Shown: positions 1-10,415, counted from the first letter of the stretch. The stretch: DNA of 64,000 bases from Arsukibacterium perlucidum DSM 18276 (GCF_000382165.1 NZ_KB907718.1:1-64000); one strand, 5' to 3'. The notes: generated from the sequence alone by a model not told the origin. Made by a program: numbers and translations.

Positions 1-161
1 TTTACACGAACATCATCATAAGTGCCCACACAGATAATTGATTGCTAATTGTTAAAGAGCGTGCTTCAAACTCGTCCCTTGGGAGAGTGAAGCGAGAACC
101 GCTTGCGCCATTCTCAGTAATCTTTCTCAGTCGTTTGCTGCGCTGCCGCTGCTCCGTCTGT
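1..161 (-). other. Leader of an rRNA operon running off the left edge
   Basis: Read on the minus strand, this stretch is the transcribed leader between an rrn P1-type promoter and a 16S rRNA gene that would lie beyond the left edge. It carries a boxA antitermination site, and the boxA-proximal part continues with a segment closely like the E. coli rrn leader downstream of boxA (the CTGTGTGGGCACT segment). No mature rRNA bases are present in the window. No protein-coding gene is supported here. Confidence 0.8.
50..61 (-). promoter_or_regulatory. boxA antitermination site
   Basis: The minus strand reads CGCTCTTTAACA, one base from the E. coli rrn boxA TGCTCTTTAACA. This is the RNA site bound by NusB/NusE to protect rRNA transcripts from Rho. 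Its place about 100 bases after the P1 start and before the 16S gene fits. Confidence 0.85.
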
Positions 162-197
162 GGATGCGCATTATAGGGAGTTTAAAATACTCTGCAA
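161..197 (-). promoter_or_regulatory. rrn P1-type promoter
   Basis: On the minus strand there is a -35 TTGCAG (192-197), a 16-bp spacer and a perfect -10 TATAAT (170-175). A GC-rich discriminator GCGCATCC follows, with an A start at about 161. The 16-bp spacer and GCGC discriminator copy E. coli rrn P1 promoters, which are controlled by ppGpp/DksA and initiating NTP levels. The A/T-rich bases at about 200-225 sit where an UP element would lie. Confidence 0.85.
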
Positions 198-253
198 GCG
201 CTTTTTAACGAAACTAAATCGTTTGCCTAAAAAACAACCAGGCTCCTCAGAAA

Positions 254-2236
254 CTAATCTGCCAGTGCTAATGACAAACCACCTGCACGCAAGGTCTGGC
301 GTCGGACTGCGTTCTCCAATTGCCTGGGTTCAGCACAAATCAGGCTAAAACGAGCAGATGCACGGGTAATAGCGGTATAAAGCAATTCCCGATTTAGCAT
401 GCCGTCATCATTTGCCGCAACCGCAAGTACTGTATGGCGAAATTCTGAGCCTTGTGATTTGTGCACCGTCATCGCAAAAACTGTTTCAACGGCATTCAAC
501 CGGGCCGGGATAACCCATTTAATGCCATCGGCCACAGCGAACGCCACTCGCAGGGTGCTGGCAACACTACCATCTTCCTGCACTATTAATTTTGGCAAAC
601 AAATACCAATATCGCCATTCATCAACCCTAATTGATAGTCATTGCGGGTAACCATCACCGGTCTTCCGGCAAACCACTGATGCTCTGGCGCAATTAAGCC
701 AGCCCTTGCCAGAATCTGCTGAATTTGCTGATTTAGTAGCTCGACCCCCAACTCACCTTTGCGCGTGGCAGCCAATACCTGAAAGCAGCTATAAGCACAC
801 AAGATTTGTTGGGCCCAGCTATCCTGTTGTTCAGGTTGCAACGGATCGTCAATGATTAAAGATAAGTAATGCTGGTAGCCATAGCCTTGAGCTACCTTAC
901 CACCATCTAACACTAATTGATGAAAATCAGCACTGGTAGTACCGGCTTCTTTTAGTAACATTAATTCGGCGGGAAACTCTTGCCAGATAGCAGAGTCAAG
1001 TTGCCCCTTATTCACCATTGCCGCCAACTGACCAATACCACTGTCCTGGCCAAAACGATGGCTATGACGTAGCATTACAATATGCTGTGACAATAAACTG
1101 CCATCTTTACTGATAAGCTCATCGGGAATGTGCTGGCCGGTTTGCGCGGCTAACCAGGAAACTGTTGCCGGACGATAGTCCCCGGCACTGGCCTTTTTAC
1201 AAAGCTCAGCTAATAAAGCACCGGCCTCCACCGAGGACAGCTGATCTTTATCACCCAGTAAAATAATCCGGGCGGTTACCGGTAATGCCTGTAACAGTGA
1301 CGCCATCAGTTCAACATCAACCATCGAAGCTTCATCCAGCACCAGAATATCCAACGGCAGTGGTTGATAACGATTAAACCGCAAGCTCTTGCTGCCCGGG
1401 CGTACGCCTAATAAACGGTGAATAGTAACGACGTTTACCGGGATAGCCTGCTGAATCTGGCTGAAACCAGCGATGTTAATTGCTGCCAGCCGGCTTATAG
1501 CACCACTGATGCTGTCCTTTAGTCGGGCAGCTGCCTTCCCAGTAGGGGCAGCCAGCCGAATTTCAAGTAGCGGCTGTTGCCGGCTAAGCTGTAACAATTG
1601 CAACAACACCAGCAAACGTACTACGGTAGTCGTTTTACCGGTACCCGGGCCTCCGGTAATTACGGTAAAAGCGCTGCGACATGCCAAAGCACAGGCCAGT
1701 TGCTGCCAGTCGGGTTGCAGCAAGCTTTGTTGCGGAGCGCTCTGCTGAAACAGCTGTCTGATTAAAGGCAACAACACCTCCGCCGGCAACTGGGCTGTTA
1801 ACTGTTCATTTTGCGCCAGGCGTTGATTAATCTGCGCCGCGATATCCTGCTCATATTGCCAGTAGCGACGCAGATATAAGCGGTTACCGGTTAATACCAG
1901 TGGATTAGTACCCGTCCCGCTATCCACCACGGCAGACTGACTAAGAGCTGAGTGCCACTGTGCGACATCGGCTGCAGCAAGCTGTTGTTGCAAGGCATGC
2001 TGCAGATTAGGCGCCAGCTCTGCACCAAGACCCAGAGTTAACAACGGATCAGCTTGCAGTTTTGCCAGATCCAGACAAACATGACCCTGTTTTAACTGAT
2101 AACTGCAAAGCGCTGCGGCTAGCCAGACTAATGGCTGCGCCGGCTCATAGCGGGCAATAAAGCTGGCAAAAGCCAGATCCAGCGGACGCAACCACCCCTG
2201 TGTTTGCCATTGCTCCAGCATGCGCTCAGCTTGCAT
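254..2236 (-). CDS. recD: RecBCD enzyme subunit RecD (exodeoxyribonuclease V alpha)
   Basis: The 5'-3' helicase subunit of RecBCD, which processes double-strand DNA ends for recombination in the cytoplasm. The 660-residue protein has a Walker A motif GGPGTGKT near residues 195-202, a Walker B-type LDEASM motif, and a C-terminal superfamily 1 motif VHKSQGSEF. The start chosen is the ATG at 2236, which has GGAGG six bases upstream and overlaps the recB stop by 11 bases. An in-frame Met 36 bases further upstream would lie deep in recB and has no such site. It is the last gene of recC-recB-recD and probably translationally coupled to recB. Confidence 0.97.
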   Translation of the reverse strand: MQAERMLEQWQTQGWLRPLDLAFASFIARYEPAQPLVWLAAALCSYQLKQGHVCLDLAKLQADPLLTLGLGAELAPNLQHALQQQLAAADVAQWHSALSQSAVVDSGTGTNPLVLTGNRLYLRRYWQYEQDIAAQINQRLAQNEQLTAQLPAEVLLPLIRQLFQQSAPQQSLLQPDWQQLACALACRSAFTVITGGPGTGKTTTVVRLLVLLQLLQLSRQQPLLEIRLAAPTGKAAARLKDSISGAISRLAAINIAGFSQIQQAIPVNVVTIHRLLGVRPGSKSLRFNRYQPLPLDILVLDEASMVDVELMASLLQALPVTARIILLGDKDQLSSVEAGALLAELCKKASAGDYRPATVSWLAAQTGQHIPDELISKDGSLLSQHIVMLRHSHRFGQDSGIGQLAAMVNKGQLDSAIWQEFPAELMLLKEAGTTSADFHQLVLDGGKVAQGYGYQHYLSLIIDDPLQPEQQDSWAQQILCAYSCFQVLAATRKGELGVELLNQQIQQILARAGLIAPEHQWFAGRPVMVTRNDYQLGLMNGDIGICLPKLIVQEDGSVASTLRVAFAVADGIKWVIPARLNAVETVFAMTVHKSQGSEFRHTVLAVAANDDGMLNRELLYTAITRASARFSLICAEPRQLENAVRRQTLRAGGLSLALAD

Positions 2237-5200
2237 CAATGGCCTCCGCGCGGAACAGTTGATCGAGTACATTAATTAACTCAAGTGATGGTTTCAGCCA
2301 GACCATACCACGCTGTGGCGCTGCCACACCTCTGATAAACCAATGCATAGCACCACCTGTATCCCGCTCATAATCATAATCTGCTACCCGGCTGCGCAAT
2401 AACCGATGCAGCGCCAGACAATACAGCACCGCCTGTAAATCGTAGCGCTTTTGTAACATGATCTGTTGCAGTGCTTCATCGTTATAGGCGCTGGCACACT
2501 GTCCTGCCCTGTTAGATTTGTAATCACACACCACGTAGCGCTGCTGTTGACAAAATACCAAATCGATAAAGCCTTTTAACATGCCATTAAGCTGCCCGGC
2601 CAATAACGCCGGTCGCGGTTGTCCGGGCCAGATATGTTGCTGCAATAGTTGATCTAAACGTTGGATATCAATTTGCTGACACGGTAACCAAAATTCCAGC
2701 TCTACCTGATAGCTGGCAAGCCCGGCCAGGGCTAGCGGAGCCACGTTGGTTGCACCGGGCAGCGTAAAACTGCAATGTAGCAGCTGTATTAACCATTGCT
2801 GCAATGCAGTGCCGTCAGTTTGCCAGCCTCTCAGCTGACAGCGCTTAGTAAGCTCAATTGTAAGTAACTCCGGCTGCTGGCCGAAAATTGCAAAGCCCTG
2901 CTTTCCCATCCATTCCAGCATACCGTGTAAAAAAGTACCGGCTTGCGGCCCGGCAACAAACTGGTACTGGATGCCAGGTTCCTGATACTGCTCTGCTGTT
3001 GGCTCAGCAATATGTTCGTTAAAAAGCTCCGGCAATAATTTATCACTGGCCCGCTCTGGACCGCTTAGCGCCAGACTACTGTTCTCTCCCAGTTGCCTGG
3101 TTAAGGCGCTGTAACTGGCAATCCACCATGTCTGGCGGAAGGTATGCTTCATTTGTCGGGCAACTGCTGTTTGGTTGCATGGCCCGCCAGCTTGGTACAC
3201 ATCTTGGCTAGCCGCTGGCAGACTTTCCAGCCTGATAGCCGGACAACCTGCCCAGACAGCGTGCACCTGTGCCGAAAAAGCAGCAGGCTCAATTGTTGAG
3301 GTCGCAAGTAAATAACTGATAGCACTTGTTTCTGCCAGCGGCGCTAAACCCAGCCAGCAAGCATACTTAGCCCGGGTAACCGCGACATAGCATTTACGAA
3401 TATCCTCAGCTAACCGCTCCTGCTCTGCCGCCGCCAGTACCTGTTCATCGGGCTGATAGCTAAAACACTGACCGCCCTGCGCATCGCGATAAGTTACTGG
3501 TAATTGCCTGGCATTAACCGGCCGGGCGGCACAAATAAATGGCAGAAAGACCAACGGGTACTCCAGACCTTTTGATTTGTGAATAGTAATAACCTGTACC
3601 AACTCAGCGTCACTTTCCAGCCGGACTTTCTGTTGCTCACTATCGCCACTGGCTTGCTGCTGAATATGTTCAGCTAAAAAGCGCAACAATGCCTGCTCGC
3701 CATCCAGTTGCTGGGCGGCCTGTTGTAACAGCTCGGCCAGATGCAATAAATCAGTAAGTGCCCTTTCACCGTCCGCACTCTGCCGCAGGCGAGCCGGTAT
3801 TGCAAAATCAAATAGCAGGCTGCGCAACATCGGCAGCACTCCGTAACGGCGCCATTGCTGCTGATAGCTTTTAAACTGCAGACACAGTTGCTCCCACTTA
3901 AGTTCGTGTTGTTGCAACTGATCAAGCTCATTCAGGCTTAGACCAATAGTCCGACAACCAATTGCTGAGCGAAGTAAGCTGTCCTGTTCGGGTTCAGCGC
4001 AGGCACAAAGGATTAGTTGTAAATCAGCTGCAGTGGCAGAGCTGAATACCGATTCCCGGTCAGATAAATATACGCTGCGGATCTGACGTTGAGCCAGCTG
4101 GTCTCTGATTGCCTGAGCTTCATTCTGATTGTTTACCAAAACAGCGATATCTGATGGCTTAAGCTGTCGCATTTGGCCATCATCGTTAATAAGATAAGTG
4201 GCACCACTGGCGGCTTGTTGCAAGATGTCTGTGACATAACTGGCGCAGCCACTGGCATATAAATCCAGATAAGCCTGACGGCTAAGCGCTTTATCGGTTT
4301 TGAAATCCGGCAACCAGCCGGTCAGTGCTGGCGCAGATTGTTGTCCGATATGCAGCTGCCAGCTGCTCCCCCTGGCATTAACCGGATTAAATGGCAGTGG
4401 ATCCTGGTTATCGACGTCATTGCCCTGCCGAAACAAAAATGCTCCGCCGGCACGCGCCTCCGCCTCACCAAAGATATAATTTACCGCGCTCACCAGCCTG
4501 ACGTCTGAGCGGAAGTTCGTATCCAAGGTGTAGTGCCGCCCCGTTGTAGCAAGCTTAGCTTGCAGATAGGTATAAATATCGGCGCCCCGAAACGCATATA
4601 TAGCTTGTTTAGGGTCACCAATCAGCAGCAGGGCATACTGGTCTTCAGCTCCTGACCCGGCATTGGATGTAGCAGGATGTTCCAGATAGATTGCTGAAAA
4701 TATCTGGTACTGAATGGGGTCGGTATCCTGAAACTCATCTATTAATGCAACCGGATACTGACTACGGACCAGCGCCGCTAAATCGCGGCCCTGCGCACCA
4801 TGTAGTGCCCTGTGCAGTCTGAGCAACATGTCGTCAAAGCCCATTAACGCCTGCTGGCTGAGCTCGCTCTGTATGCGTTGTGCAAGCCAGTTGGCAGCAT
4901 GCTGCATTAATAACTGGCGTGGTTGTGCCAGCCCCTGAAGCGCTGCTTGTAAATGGACAATACCGGCAAATGCCGGATGATCAGGCACCGGCGGCTGCTT
5001 CCAGCACTCTGCTATTCCCTGTGGCGATAATCGATGCCAACCGGTACCTAAATCAAGGCTTGTGTCGGGTGCCTGCAGCCAGGCAGCCAACTTTTGCAGC
5101 CAGTTATCCAGATAACGTTGCTGCAATTGTCTGCCATTTACAACTTTTTCAGTAATAGCCTGGTTAAGTAATTCAGTTATTTCCGGTAACCACTGCCGCC

Positions 5201-5921
5201 ACTGTTCTGTAAGCTGTTGCAGCTGAGCCTGACGTTCTGCCTGGCATTGGGCAATAGCCGTTTTGGGTTCCGCGTAACTAAAGTTTTCAGTTGCCAGCCG
5301 TTCCTGATAGTAACTGCTAAGTTTAGCGACGCTTTGCCATAACTGCTCTGGCGTTTGCCAGTAGCTCAGGCATTCACTCAGCGCATGCTCAGGCAAGTCA
5401 TAATAAAAGCTACGCCAGTAATCGCGAGCTGCCTGTAACTTCATGGCAGTCAGGTCGGTACTCAGTTGCTGGCTAAACAAACTACCGCTGGCAAAAGCAT
5501 GTTCTGCTAACATCCGGTTACACCAGCCATGAATGGTTGAAATTGCCGCTTCGTCCATCCATTGTGCTGCTAACTCAAGACGCCTGGCACAAAAAGCAAA
5601 TTCAGCTTCTGAATAATCAGCCAGTAAAGCAGCAAGCACACCATCTGTGCTCTCACCATGACGAAATGCTTGCGCCGCCTCGGTTAGGCGTAACCGAATG
5701 CGGTCGCGTAACTCCTGAGTTGCCGCCTCGGTAAAAGTTACAACCAGAATTTCTGGTGGCGTTAAGGGCCTCTGATAAGCTTGTGCTTTACCATGGCCCA
5801 GTATCAGACGTAAATATAGCGCAGCGATTGTAAAAGTTTTACCGGTGCCGGCACTGGCTTCAATTAAGCGGTTACCTTTAAGTGGCAGGGTCAACAGATC
5901 GAGCGCTTCAGGCTGCTTCAT
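2226..5921 (-). CDS. recB: RecBCD enzyme subunit RecB (exodeoxyribonuclease V beta)
   Basis: The 3'-5' helicase and nuclease subunit of RecBCD, 1231 residues, close to E. coli RecB. A Walker A motif (ASAGTGKT) lies at residues 22-29, and the superfamily 1 motif II reads LIDEFQDTD. The C-terminal nuclease domain keeps its catalytic pattern: Asp-1120 in GFIDLVF, and Asp-1133 with Lys-1135 in CDYKSN. The nuclease is therefore probably active. The ATG overlaps the recC stop by four bases, and recD overlaps the 3' end. This tight packing suggests one polycistronic message with coupled translation. Confidence 0.98.
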   Translation of the reverse strand: MKQPEALDLLTLPLKGNRLIEASAGTGKTFTIAALYLRLILGHGKAQAYQRPLTPPEILVVTFTEAATQELRDRIRLRLTEAAQAFRHGESTDGVLAALLADYSEAEFAFCARRLELAAQWMDEAAISTIHGWCNRMLAEHAFASGSLFSQQLSTDLTAMKLQAARDYWRSFYYDLPEHALSECLSYWQTPEQLWQSVAKLSSYYQERLATENFSYAEPKTAIAQCQAERQAQLQQLTEQWRQWLPEITELLNQAITEKVVNGRQLQQRYLDNWLQKLAAWLQAPDTSLDLGTGWHRLSPQGIAECWKQPPVPDHPAFAGIVHLQAALQGLAQPRQLLMQHAANWLAQRIQSELSQQALMGFDDMLLRLHRALHGAQGRDLAALVRSQYPVALIDEFQDTDPIQYQIFSAIYLEHPATSNAGSGAEDQYALLLIGDPKQAIYAFRGADIYTYLQAKLATTGRHYTLDTNFRSDVRLVSAVNYIFGEAEARAGGAFLFRQGNDVDNQDPLPFNPVNARGSSWQLHIGQQSAPALTGWLPDFKTDKALSRQAYLDLYASGCASYVTDILQQAASGATYLINDDGQMRQLKPSDIAVLVNNQNEAQAIRDQLAQRQIRSVYLSDRESVFSSATAADLQLILCACAEPEQDSLLRSAIGCRTIGLSLNELDQLQQHELKWEQLCLQFKSYQQQWRRYGVLPMLRSLLFDFAIPARLRQSADGERALTDLLHLAELLQQAAQQLDGEQALLRFLAEHIQQQASGDSEQQKVRLESDAELVQVITIHKSKGLEYPLVFLPFICAARPVNARQLPVTYRDAQGGQCFSYQPDEQVLAAAEQERLAEDIRKCYVAVTRAKYACWLGLAPLAETSAISYLLATSTIEPAAFSAQVHAVWAGCPAIRLESLPAASQDVYQAGGPCNQTAVARQMKHTFRQTWWIASYSALTRQLGENSSLALSGPERASDKLLPELFNEHIAEPTAEQYQEPGIQYQFVAGPQAGTFLHGMLEWMGKQGFAIFGQQPELLTIELTKRCQLRGWQTDGTALQQWLIQLLHCSFTLPGATNVAPLALAGLASYQVELEFWLPCQQIDIQRLDQLLQQHIWPGQPRPALLAGQLNGMLKGFIDLVFCQQQRYVVCDYKSNRAGQCASAYNDEALQQIMLQKRYDLQAVLYCLALHRLLRSRVADYDYERDTGGAMHWFIRGVAAPQRGMVWLKPSLELINVLDQLFRAEAIDAS

Positions 5922-8900
5922 TCCGTCTCCTCAAGTTTACCGGCCGGTGATACTGCATTTAGCAACGGCTGGTACAGTTGTTCAGCAAATCGCATAAAGT
6001 CGCCGCTTCCGGCAAGCCGCCGGAAATCAGGGAACAACCGTTGCAAATAAGGGTTAAGCTGAACAATACCCGGATTAAAGCTATCACCCAAATAACGCTT
6101 TTCACATTGTTGCAGAATTTGCTCAGTGCTAAGTTTGCCAGCTTCACTCTGCTGCAGGTACAACATGGCACACTCTAGCTCTAACGGCCAGGGCGCCTGA
6201 TGCGCCTGCAGGTAACAACTCAATACCTCGCTAAGCTGCTCGGTTGCAGTGGTGACTGTCAGCTCTGCAAAAGTTATTTCGCCGGCCTGACTTAACACTA
6301 TCGTCTGACAAGGCCCCAGCGTATTAGCCAGTAAATGACTAAGCCAGGGCAACACCAGATGCCGCCATTGATACTTGCGTTGTTTAATAATTGCACTGGC
6401 ACTTAATAACAGCTGACATTGCTGGCCACTGGCATTTTGTCTTAACTGACTTAACCAGTCTTGTAATTCAATTGCCTGATGATGCCATTGCACTGCCCGC
6501 GCTTTGTGGCAAATGGGATACGTCTGCTGCAATTGTGCAAGTCGCCCGGCCAGGGCCAATACGGGCTCTGCTAATTGCCCGGCATGCATACTGGTTGCGG
6601 CTCCAACCCCTAGCTCTCCGCGCCGCTTCATTTGCTCCAGACAATTGCTGACCGCTGTTTCTAATGACTGGTTATCAGCCAGGGCTTGTTGCACACGGGC
6701 TAGTAACTGCTGCTGTAACTGCCAGCGGCTGAGGCCATCTAAAGCAAAAGCCTCGTCATTTTCGCCGGCAAGATCAGGTTGGCCCAGCCAAATTGCCAGC
6801 CGTTGGGTAAAAAAGCTCTTCACCGGGTCGCGCATAAAATCGCTTAGCTGACGCAAGCTGACTGGCTCGCCCGGTTGCCAGTCGCTAAGTTTTTTGTCAG
6901 TAACCACCGGAATGCTTTTAGCAAGCCATTCATGCTGATAACTGAATAAACCCGGCTCTTGCTGACTAAAATAACGCGGACTAAAAGGTTGCAACGGATG
7001 CACAATCGTCAACTGCGCTAAAAGCTGTTTTCCGGCATCGGTAACAGAATGCTCGCCGACAGGCCGCCAGCACTGCGCAAGATGATCGCGTAACTGGCCA
7101 ATCAACATTGACGGAGCCCGCTCACTGTTATCATGAACACTGCGACCTACCCAACTGATGTACAGCCGGTCGCGCGCTGATAATAACGCTTCGAGCAACA
7201 GATAGCGGTCGTCCTCGCGGCGCGAACGATCCCCGGGCCGCATATCTGTTTGCATTAAGTCAAAATCCTGCCGTGGCTGTTGGCGCGGAAATGCACCATC
7301 ATTCATCCCAAGTAAACAGATATGCCGGAATGGTATCGCCCGCATCGGCAGCAAAGTGGCAAATGTCACTCCGCCGGATAAAAACCGTTGCTGCACCCCT
7401 GGTTGCGATACTAAACTTAACCAGCTTTCAGCCACAATAGGTGCAGGCAGCAATGTGGCAAGCCCCGCTTGCTGGCAATGGCTGTACCACTCATCTAATG
7501 CTTCATTTAACTGCGCCAGCAAAGCCTGCTCATCGCTGAGCTGAGGCTGTAAAAAATCTTGCAGCATTGCGTTTAACAATTGCTGCCACTGCCCGGGACT
7601 GTGCGGTTGCTGTAACAACTGCCAGTAGTGCTTTAATTTTGCCAGTAACTGATACAGAGGGCCTATCAGTGCTGCCTCCAAGCCACTGATCTCTGTATAT
7701 GGCTCAATGCCATGCCAGCCCTCTGTGCTCTGCTCTGTGTCTGACAGTGGTCCGGTGGCAAAACCCAGTAACATCCTGTCCAGTGCAAACTGCCAGCTGA
7801 ACTGATGCAAGCCGCCAGGTAAATCCAGGCTTTGGCGCTGAGTCGCGTCCAGCCCCCAGCGGGCTCCAGCCCCCTGCAGCCATTGATGCAATAACGGTAA
7901 AGCGGACTCCTCAATGGCAAAACGATGACGTATTGCAGGGACTTCAAGCAAATCCAGAATATCACTCAATTGAAAACGGCTTTGTGCCAACTCCATTAGC
8001 TGCTTAACCGCTTTAAACATCGGCTGCTCTGTTCCGGGAGGTAAATCAGCAATAGTAAAAGGAATGTAGCGCGGGTCTTCTGGTTTTAAAGAGGCAAATA
8101 CTGCCTGGATCAGCGGTGCATAACCGGCGATATCAGGTACCATTACCATAATATCGCGCGGTCTCAGACTGTGATCCTGTTCAAACGCAGCTAACAACTG
8201 GTCATGCAAGATCTCTACTTCACGCATCGCACTGTGTGCCAGATGAAACTGAATGGATTGATCGGTATCTGATATTGCCGGCCAATGTTGCTGACTGTCC
8301 TGAACAGGTCTTAAATCATAAATATCGTGTTGCAACATCCCCAGTAAATGACGGCTGGCAGGTGGCTGAAACAAGTCAATCCGCTGATTAACGAACAGTT
8401 TTTTGTATTGCGCTGTTTCATCAAACTCATCCAGTAATCTGATGTAATCACGGCCCTGCCTTCCCCAGGACGCTAACAACGGCTGAGCATGCACATGCAA
8501 TTGCTCTTCGCTGATATCAGTAGGCATCCCAGCTTTATAAGGCTGGCGATGACGCTCTGCCCTTAACAGTTCTTTTTCACTTATTATATCTGCCCAGTAA
8601 TGCTGGCAGGGATTATGTACCGCCAGCAGGACCTGGCAAAAAGGCGCTATTGCCGCCAGTACTTGTAAACTTTGCTGCGGCATCGCCGAAATACCGAAAA
8701 TGATTAATCGTCGGGGAATTAAGCTGGCTGCTTCAGCTGCCGGCAAGGCCGCTAATTTATCGATAAAACGCTGATGTACTTCTGCCCGGCTGTCACCAAG
8801 CTGTTGCTCACTGATCTTGCAGTGCAAGATGCGCCATAATGCGCTTTGCCATAGTTGTTCCGGTTTAAGTGCGCTCAACTGACCACGGGCAGTAACCAGT

Positions 8901-9415
8901 TGATCCTGGCCTTGTTGCCAAAGGTTAAGCCAGTCTGCCCGGTACACCTGATACTGATCGTACAGTGCGGCCAGTTGCTCTGCCAGCTGATAGGTTTTAA
9001 GCAACGTCGGGTCGTCGGCATAAAAATGCCGTAGCGGCTCAAAGCATTGATTATCGGGTAATTCGGGCAGTAAACTCAGTAAATGCCAACGCAGCAGTTC
9101 CCTGCTATACGCAGAGCGTTCATTGATTTCATTCTGGCCCAGTACCTTACGGTAAAGTTGCCAGATAAAACGGGCAGGCAATTGCACGTCGATAGCTGAG
9201 GCAATACCGCAGCCAGGTTCCGCGGCGTCAGGTTCATTGGCCAGTGCCAGTTTAAGCCACTGAGCAATGCCATTACTTTGTACCAGAATTTGTTCTGATT
9301 CGAGTGGCATAAGTGGATAGCGTTGCAACCAATTTACCACTAGCGCACGCAATTGCTCTGGTGCATTGGCATGCACCACCAGAAAACCAGGTTGTAATGA
9401 GCAAGCCTGCAACAT
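5918..9415 (-). CDS. recC: RecBCD enzyme subunit RecC (exodeoxyribonuclease V gamma)
   Basis: The 1165-residue Chi-recognition and scaffold subunit of RecBCD. Family features are the N-terminal helicase-like fold (for example LVQSNGIAQWLK) and conserved segments such as LLGMNDGAFPR in the middle. The ATG at 9415 has AAAGG seven bases upstream. It is the first of the three overlapping rec genes. A TATAGT -10-like box occurs in the 64-bp space behind the DUF3581 gene, so recCBD may have its own promoter as well as read-through from upstream. Confidence 0.97.
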   Translation of the reverse strand: MLQACSLQPGFLVVHANAPEQLRALVVNWLQRYPLMPLESEQILVQSNGIAQWLKLALANEPDAAEPGCGIASAIDVQLPARFIWQLYRKVLGQNEINERSAYSRELLRWHLLSLLPELPDNQCFEPLRHFYADDPTLLKTYQLAEQLAALYDQYQVYRADWLNLWQQGQDQLVTARGQLSALKPEQLWQSALWRILHCKISEQQLGDSRAEVHQRFIDKLAALPAAEAASLIPRRLIIFGISAMPQQSLQVLAAIAPFCQVLLAVHNPCQHYWADIISEKELLRAERHRQPYKAGMPTDISEEQLHVHAQPLLASWGRQGRDYIRLLDEFDETAQYKKLFVNQRIDLFQPPASRHLLGMLQHDIYDLRPVQDSQQHWPAISDTDQSIQFHLAHSAMREVEILHDQLLAAFEQDHSLRPRDIMVMVPDIAGYAPLIQAVFASLKPEDPRYIPFTIADLPPGTEQPMFKAVKQLMELAQSRFQLSDILDLLEVPAIRHRFAIEESALPLLHQWLQGAGARWGLDATQRQSLDLPGGLHQFSWQFALDRMLLGFATGPLSDTEQSTEGWHGIEPYTEISGLEAALIGPLYQLLAKLKHYWQLLQQPHSPGQWQQLLNAMLQDFLQPQLSDEQALLAQLNEALDEWYSHCQQAGLATLLPAPIVAESWLSLVSQPGVQQRFLSGGVTFATLLPMRAIPFRHICLLGMNDGAFPRQQPRQDFDLMQTDMRPGDRSRREDDRYLLLEALLSARDRLYISWVGRSVHDNSERAPSMLIGQLRDHLAQCWRPVGEHSVTDAGKQLLAQLTIVHPLQPFSPRYFSQQEPGLFSYQHEWLAKSIPVVTDKKLSDWQPGEPVSLRQLSDFMRDPVKSFFTQRLAIWLGQPDLAGENDEAFALDGLSRWQLQQQLLARVQQALADNQSLETAVSNCLEQMKRRGELGVGAATSMHAGQLAEPVLALAGRLAQLQQTYPICHKARAVQWHHQAIELQDWLSQLRQNASGQQCQLLLSASAIIKQRKYQWRHLVLPWLSHLLANTLGPCQTIVLSQAGEITFAELTVTTATEQLSEVLSCYLQAHQAPWPLELECAMLYLQQSEAGKLSTEQILQQCEKRYLGDSFNPGIVQLNPYLQRLFPDFRRLAGSGDFMRFAEQLYQPLLNAVSPAGKLEETE

Positions 9416-9479
9416 AAAAAAGCCTTTACGGACAATAAGCTGCCACTATAGCTGATTTTATGTATCTATTAAAAGTGGC

Positions 9480-10190
9480 TTAGTACTGTGCCCTGCTAAG
9501 GTTTTTACGGCGATCGTACTCAGCGATCATCTGTTGCATATGCTCTTCATCATAGGCTTGCAAATTACTTAAAATCATTCGCTTCTCGCCACGACCAATT
9601 TGCTGGCCGTTCTGGGTCAGAACAAACTGCAGCAGAACATTGCCGCGTTTACCTTCAACTTGCAAAGAAGAGGCCGCAAGGCTCAGTTCCACTGTCGCAG
9701 TGGGTAAAGTGTCAAAAGATAAGGCCATACTCTCATAGATAACTAAGGGCCGTCCGGGGTGGATCATGACATTATGCTGCTGCATCAGCGGTTGCAGGAT
9801 ATGCGGGAAGTTTTGCCCGGAAAACTGCACATAGTCTCGAATTAAAGGTTCTATCACTGACAAATCATGACTTGCCTCCCCCTGTTGTTGCAAAGACAAA
9901 TAGACCTTACCCTGCGCGTCACATATCCTCAGTTCTTCACCATGTTGCTCACAATGTAACAGGACATCAGCACTTACCATGCCGGCAAAGGTGCAGCTGA
10001 GCTCTTTGCTAAGACCATAGTGACTGAGTAAATAAGCAAACAGTAAATCACCCGGTACGCAAAACCTTTTAGCGTCCACATCGTGAATGGGATTAAAATC
10101 AGTCGCTATCTGTTTGGCAAAACTGCAGGACTGCAACCGGCTGAAACTAAAACCTTCGGCAGAACGGGTGACAAAATCGTCTAACAACAT
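9480..10190 (-). CDS. DUF3581 family protein
   Basis: A 236-residue protein matching DUF3581, a family of unknown function in marine gammaproteobacteria. The recognised signature is the N-terminal segment DFNPIHDVDAKRFCVPGDLLFA, which resembles hot-dog-fold dehydratase-like proteins (DFNPIH motif). That relation is an inference. The ATG at 10190 is preferred to the TTG one codon earlier; neither has a strong Shine-Dalgarno site. No signal peptide or membrane span is seen, so it is likely cytoplasmic. It lies 64 bp upstream of recC on the same strand and could be cotranscribed with it. Confidence 0.85.
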   Translation of the reverse strand: MLLDDFVTRSAEGFSFSRLQSCSFAKQIATDFNPIHDVDAKRFCVPGDLLFAYLLSHYGLSKELSCTFAGMVSADVLLHCEQHGEELRICDAQGKVYLSLQQQGEASHDLSVIEPLIRDYVQFSGQNFPHILQPLMQQHNVMIHPGRPLVIYESMALSFDTLPTATVELSLAASSLQVEGKRGNVLLQFVLTQNGQQIGRGEKRMILSNLQAYDEEHMQQMIAEYDRRKNLSRAQY

Positions 10191-10347
10191 CAATCAGGCA
10201 CTCATTTTTTTACTTTGGCCGGCAATTCTAACCTAAATTAGCTGATAAATGGTCTAGCCAGTGATAAATAAGCATTATTAACTTATTGCTAAAGACGAGG
10301 CAGAGCAGGCAAAGAGTACCCGCCAACCAAATCATAATAAAAAATAC

Positions 10348-10388
10348 TTGCGTTTATTTTAAACAGTGACTACTGTATATCCATACAC
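10348..10388 (+). promoter_or_regulatory. sulA promoter with overlapping LexA box
   Basis: The LexA site CTGTATATCCATACAC (10373-10388) matches the CTG-TATATATATA-CAG consensus except in its middle and last base. It overlaps a likely promoter with -35 TTGCGT (10348-10353), a 17-bp spacer and -10 TACTGT (10371-10376). A LexA box lying on the -10 is also the arrangement at E. coli sulA, so the downstream gene is probably SOS-induced. Confidence 0.8.
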
Positions 10389-10415
10389 TGTACAAATAAA
10401 CAGCTGGAGCAAAGT

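Noticed and set aside
160-348. A short plus-strand frame beginning in the rrn promoter
   Set aside because: It covers the promoter and the recD end on the other strand and has no ribosome site.
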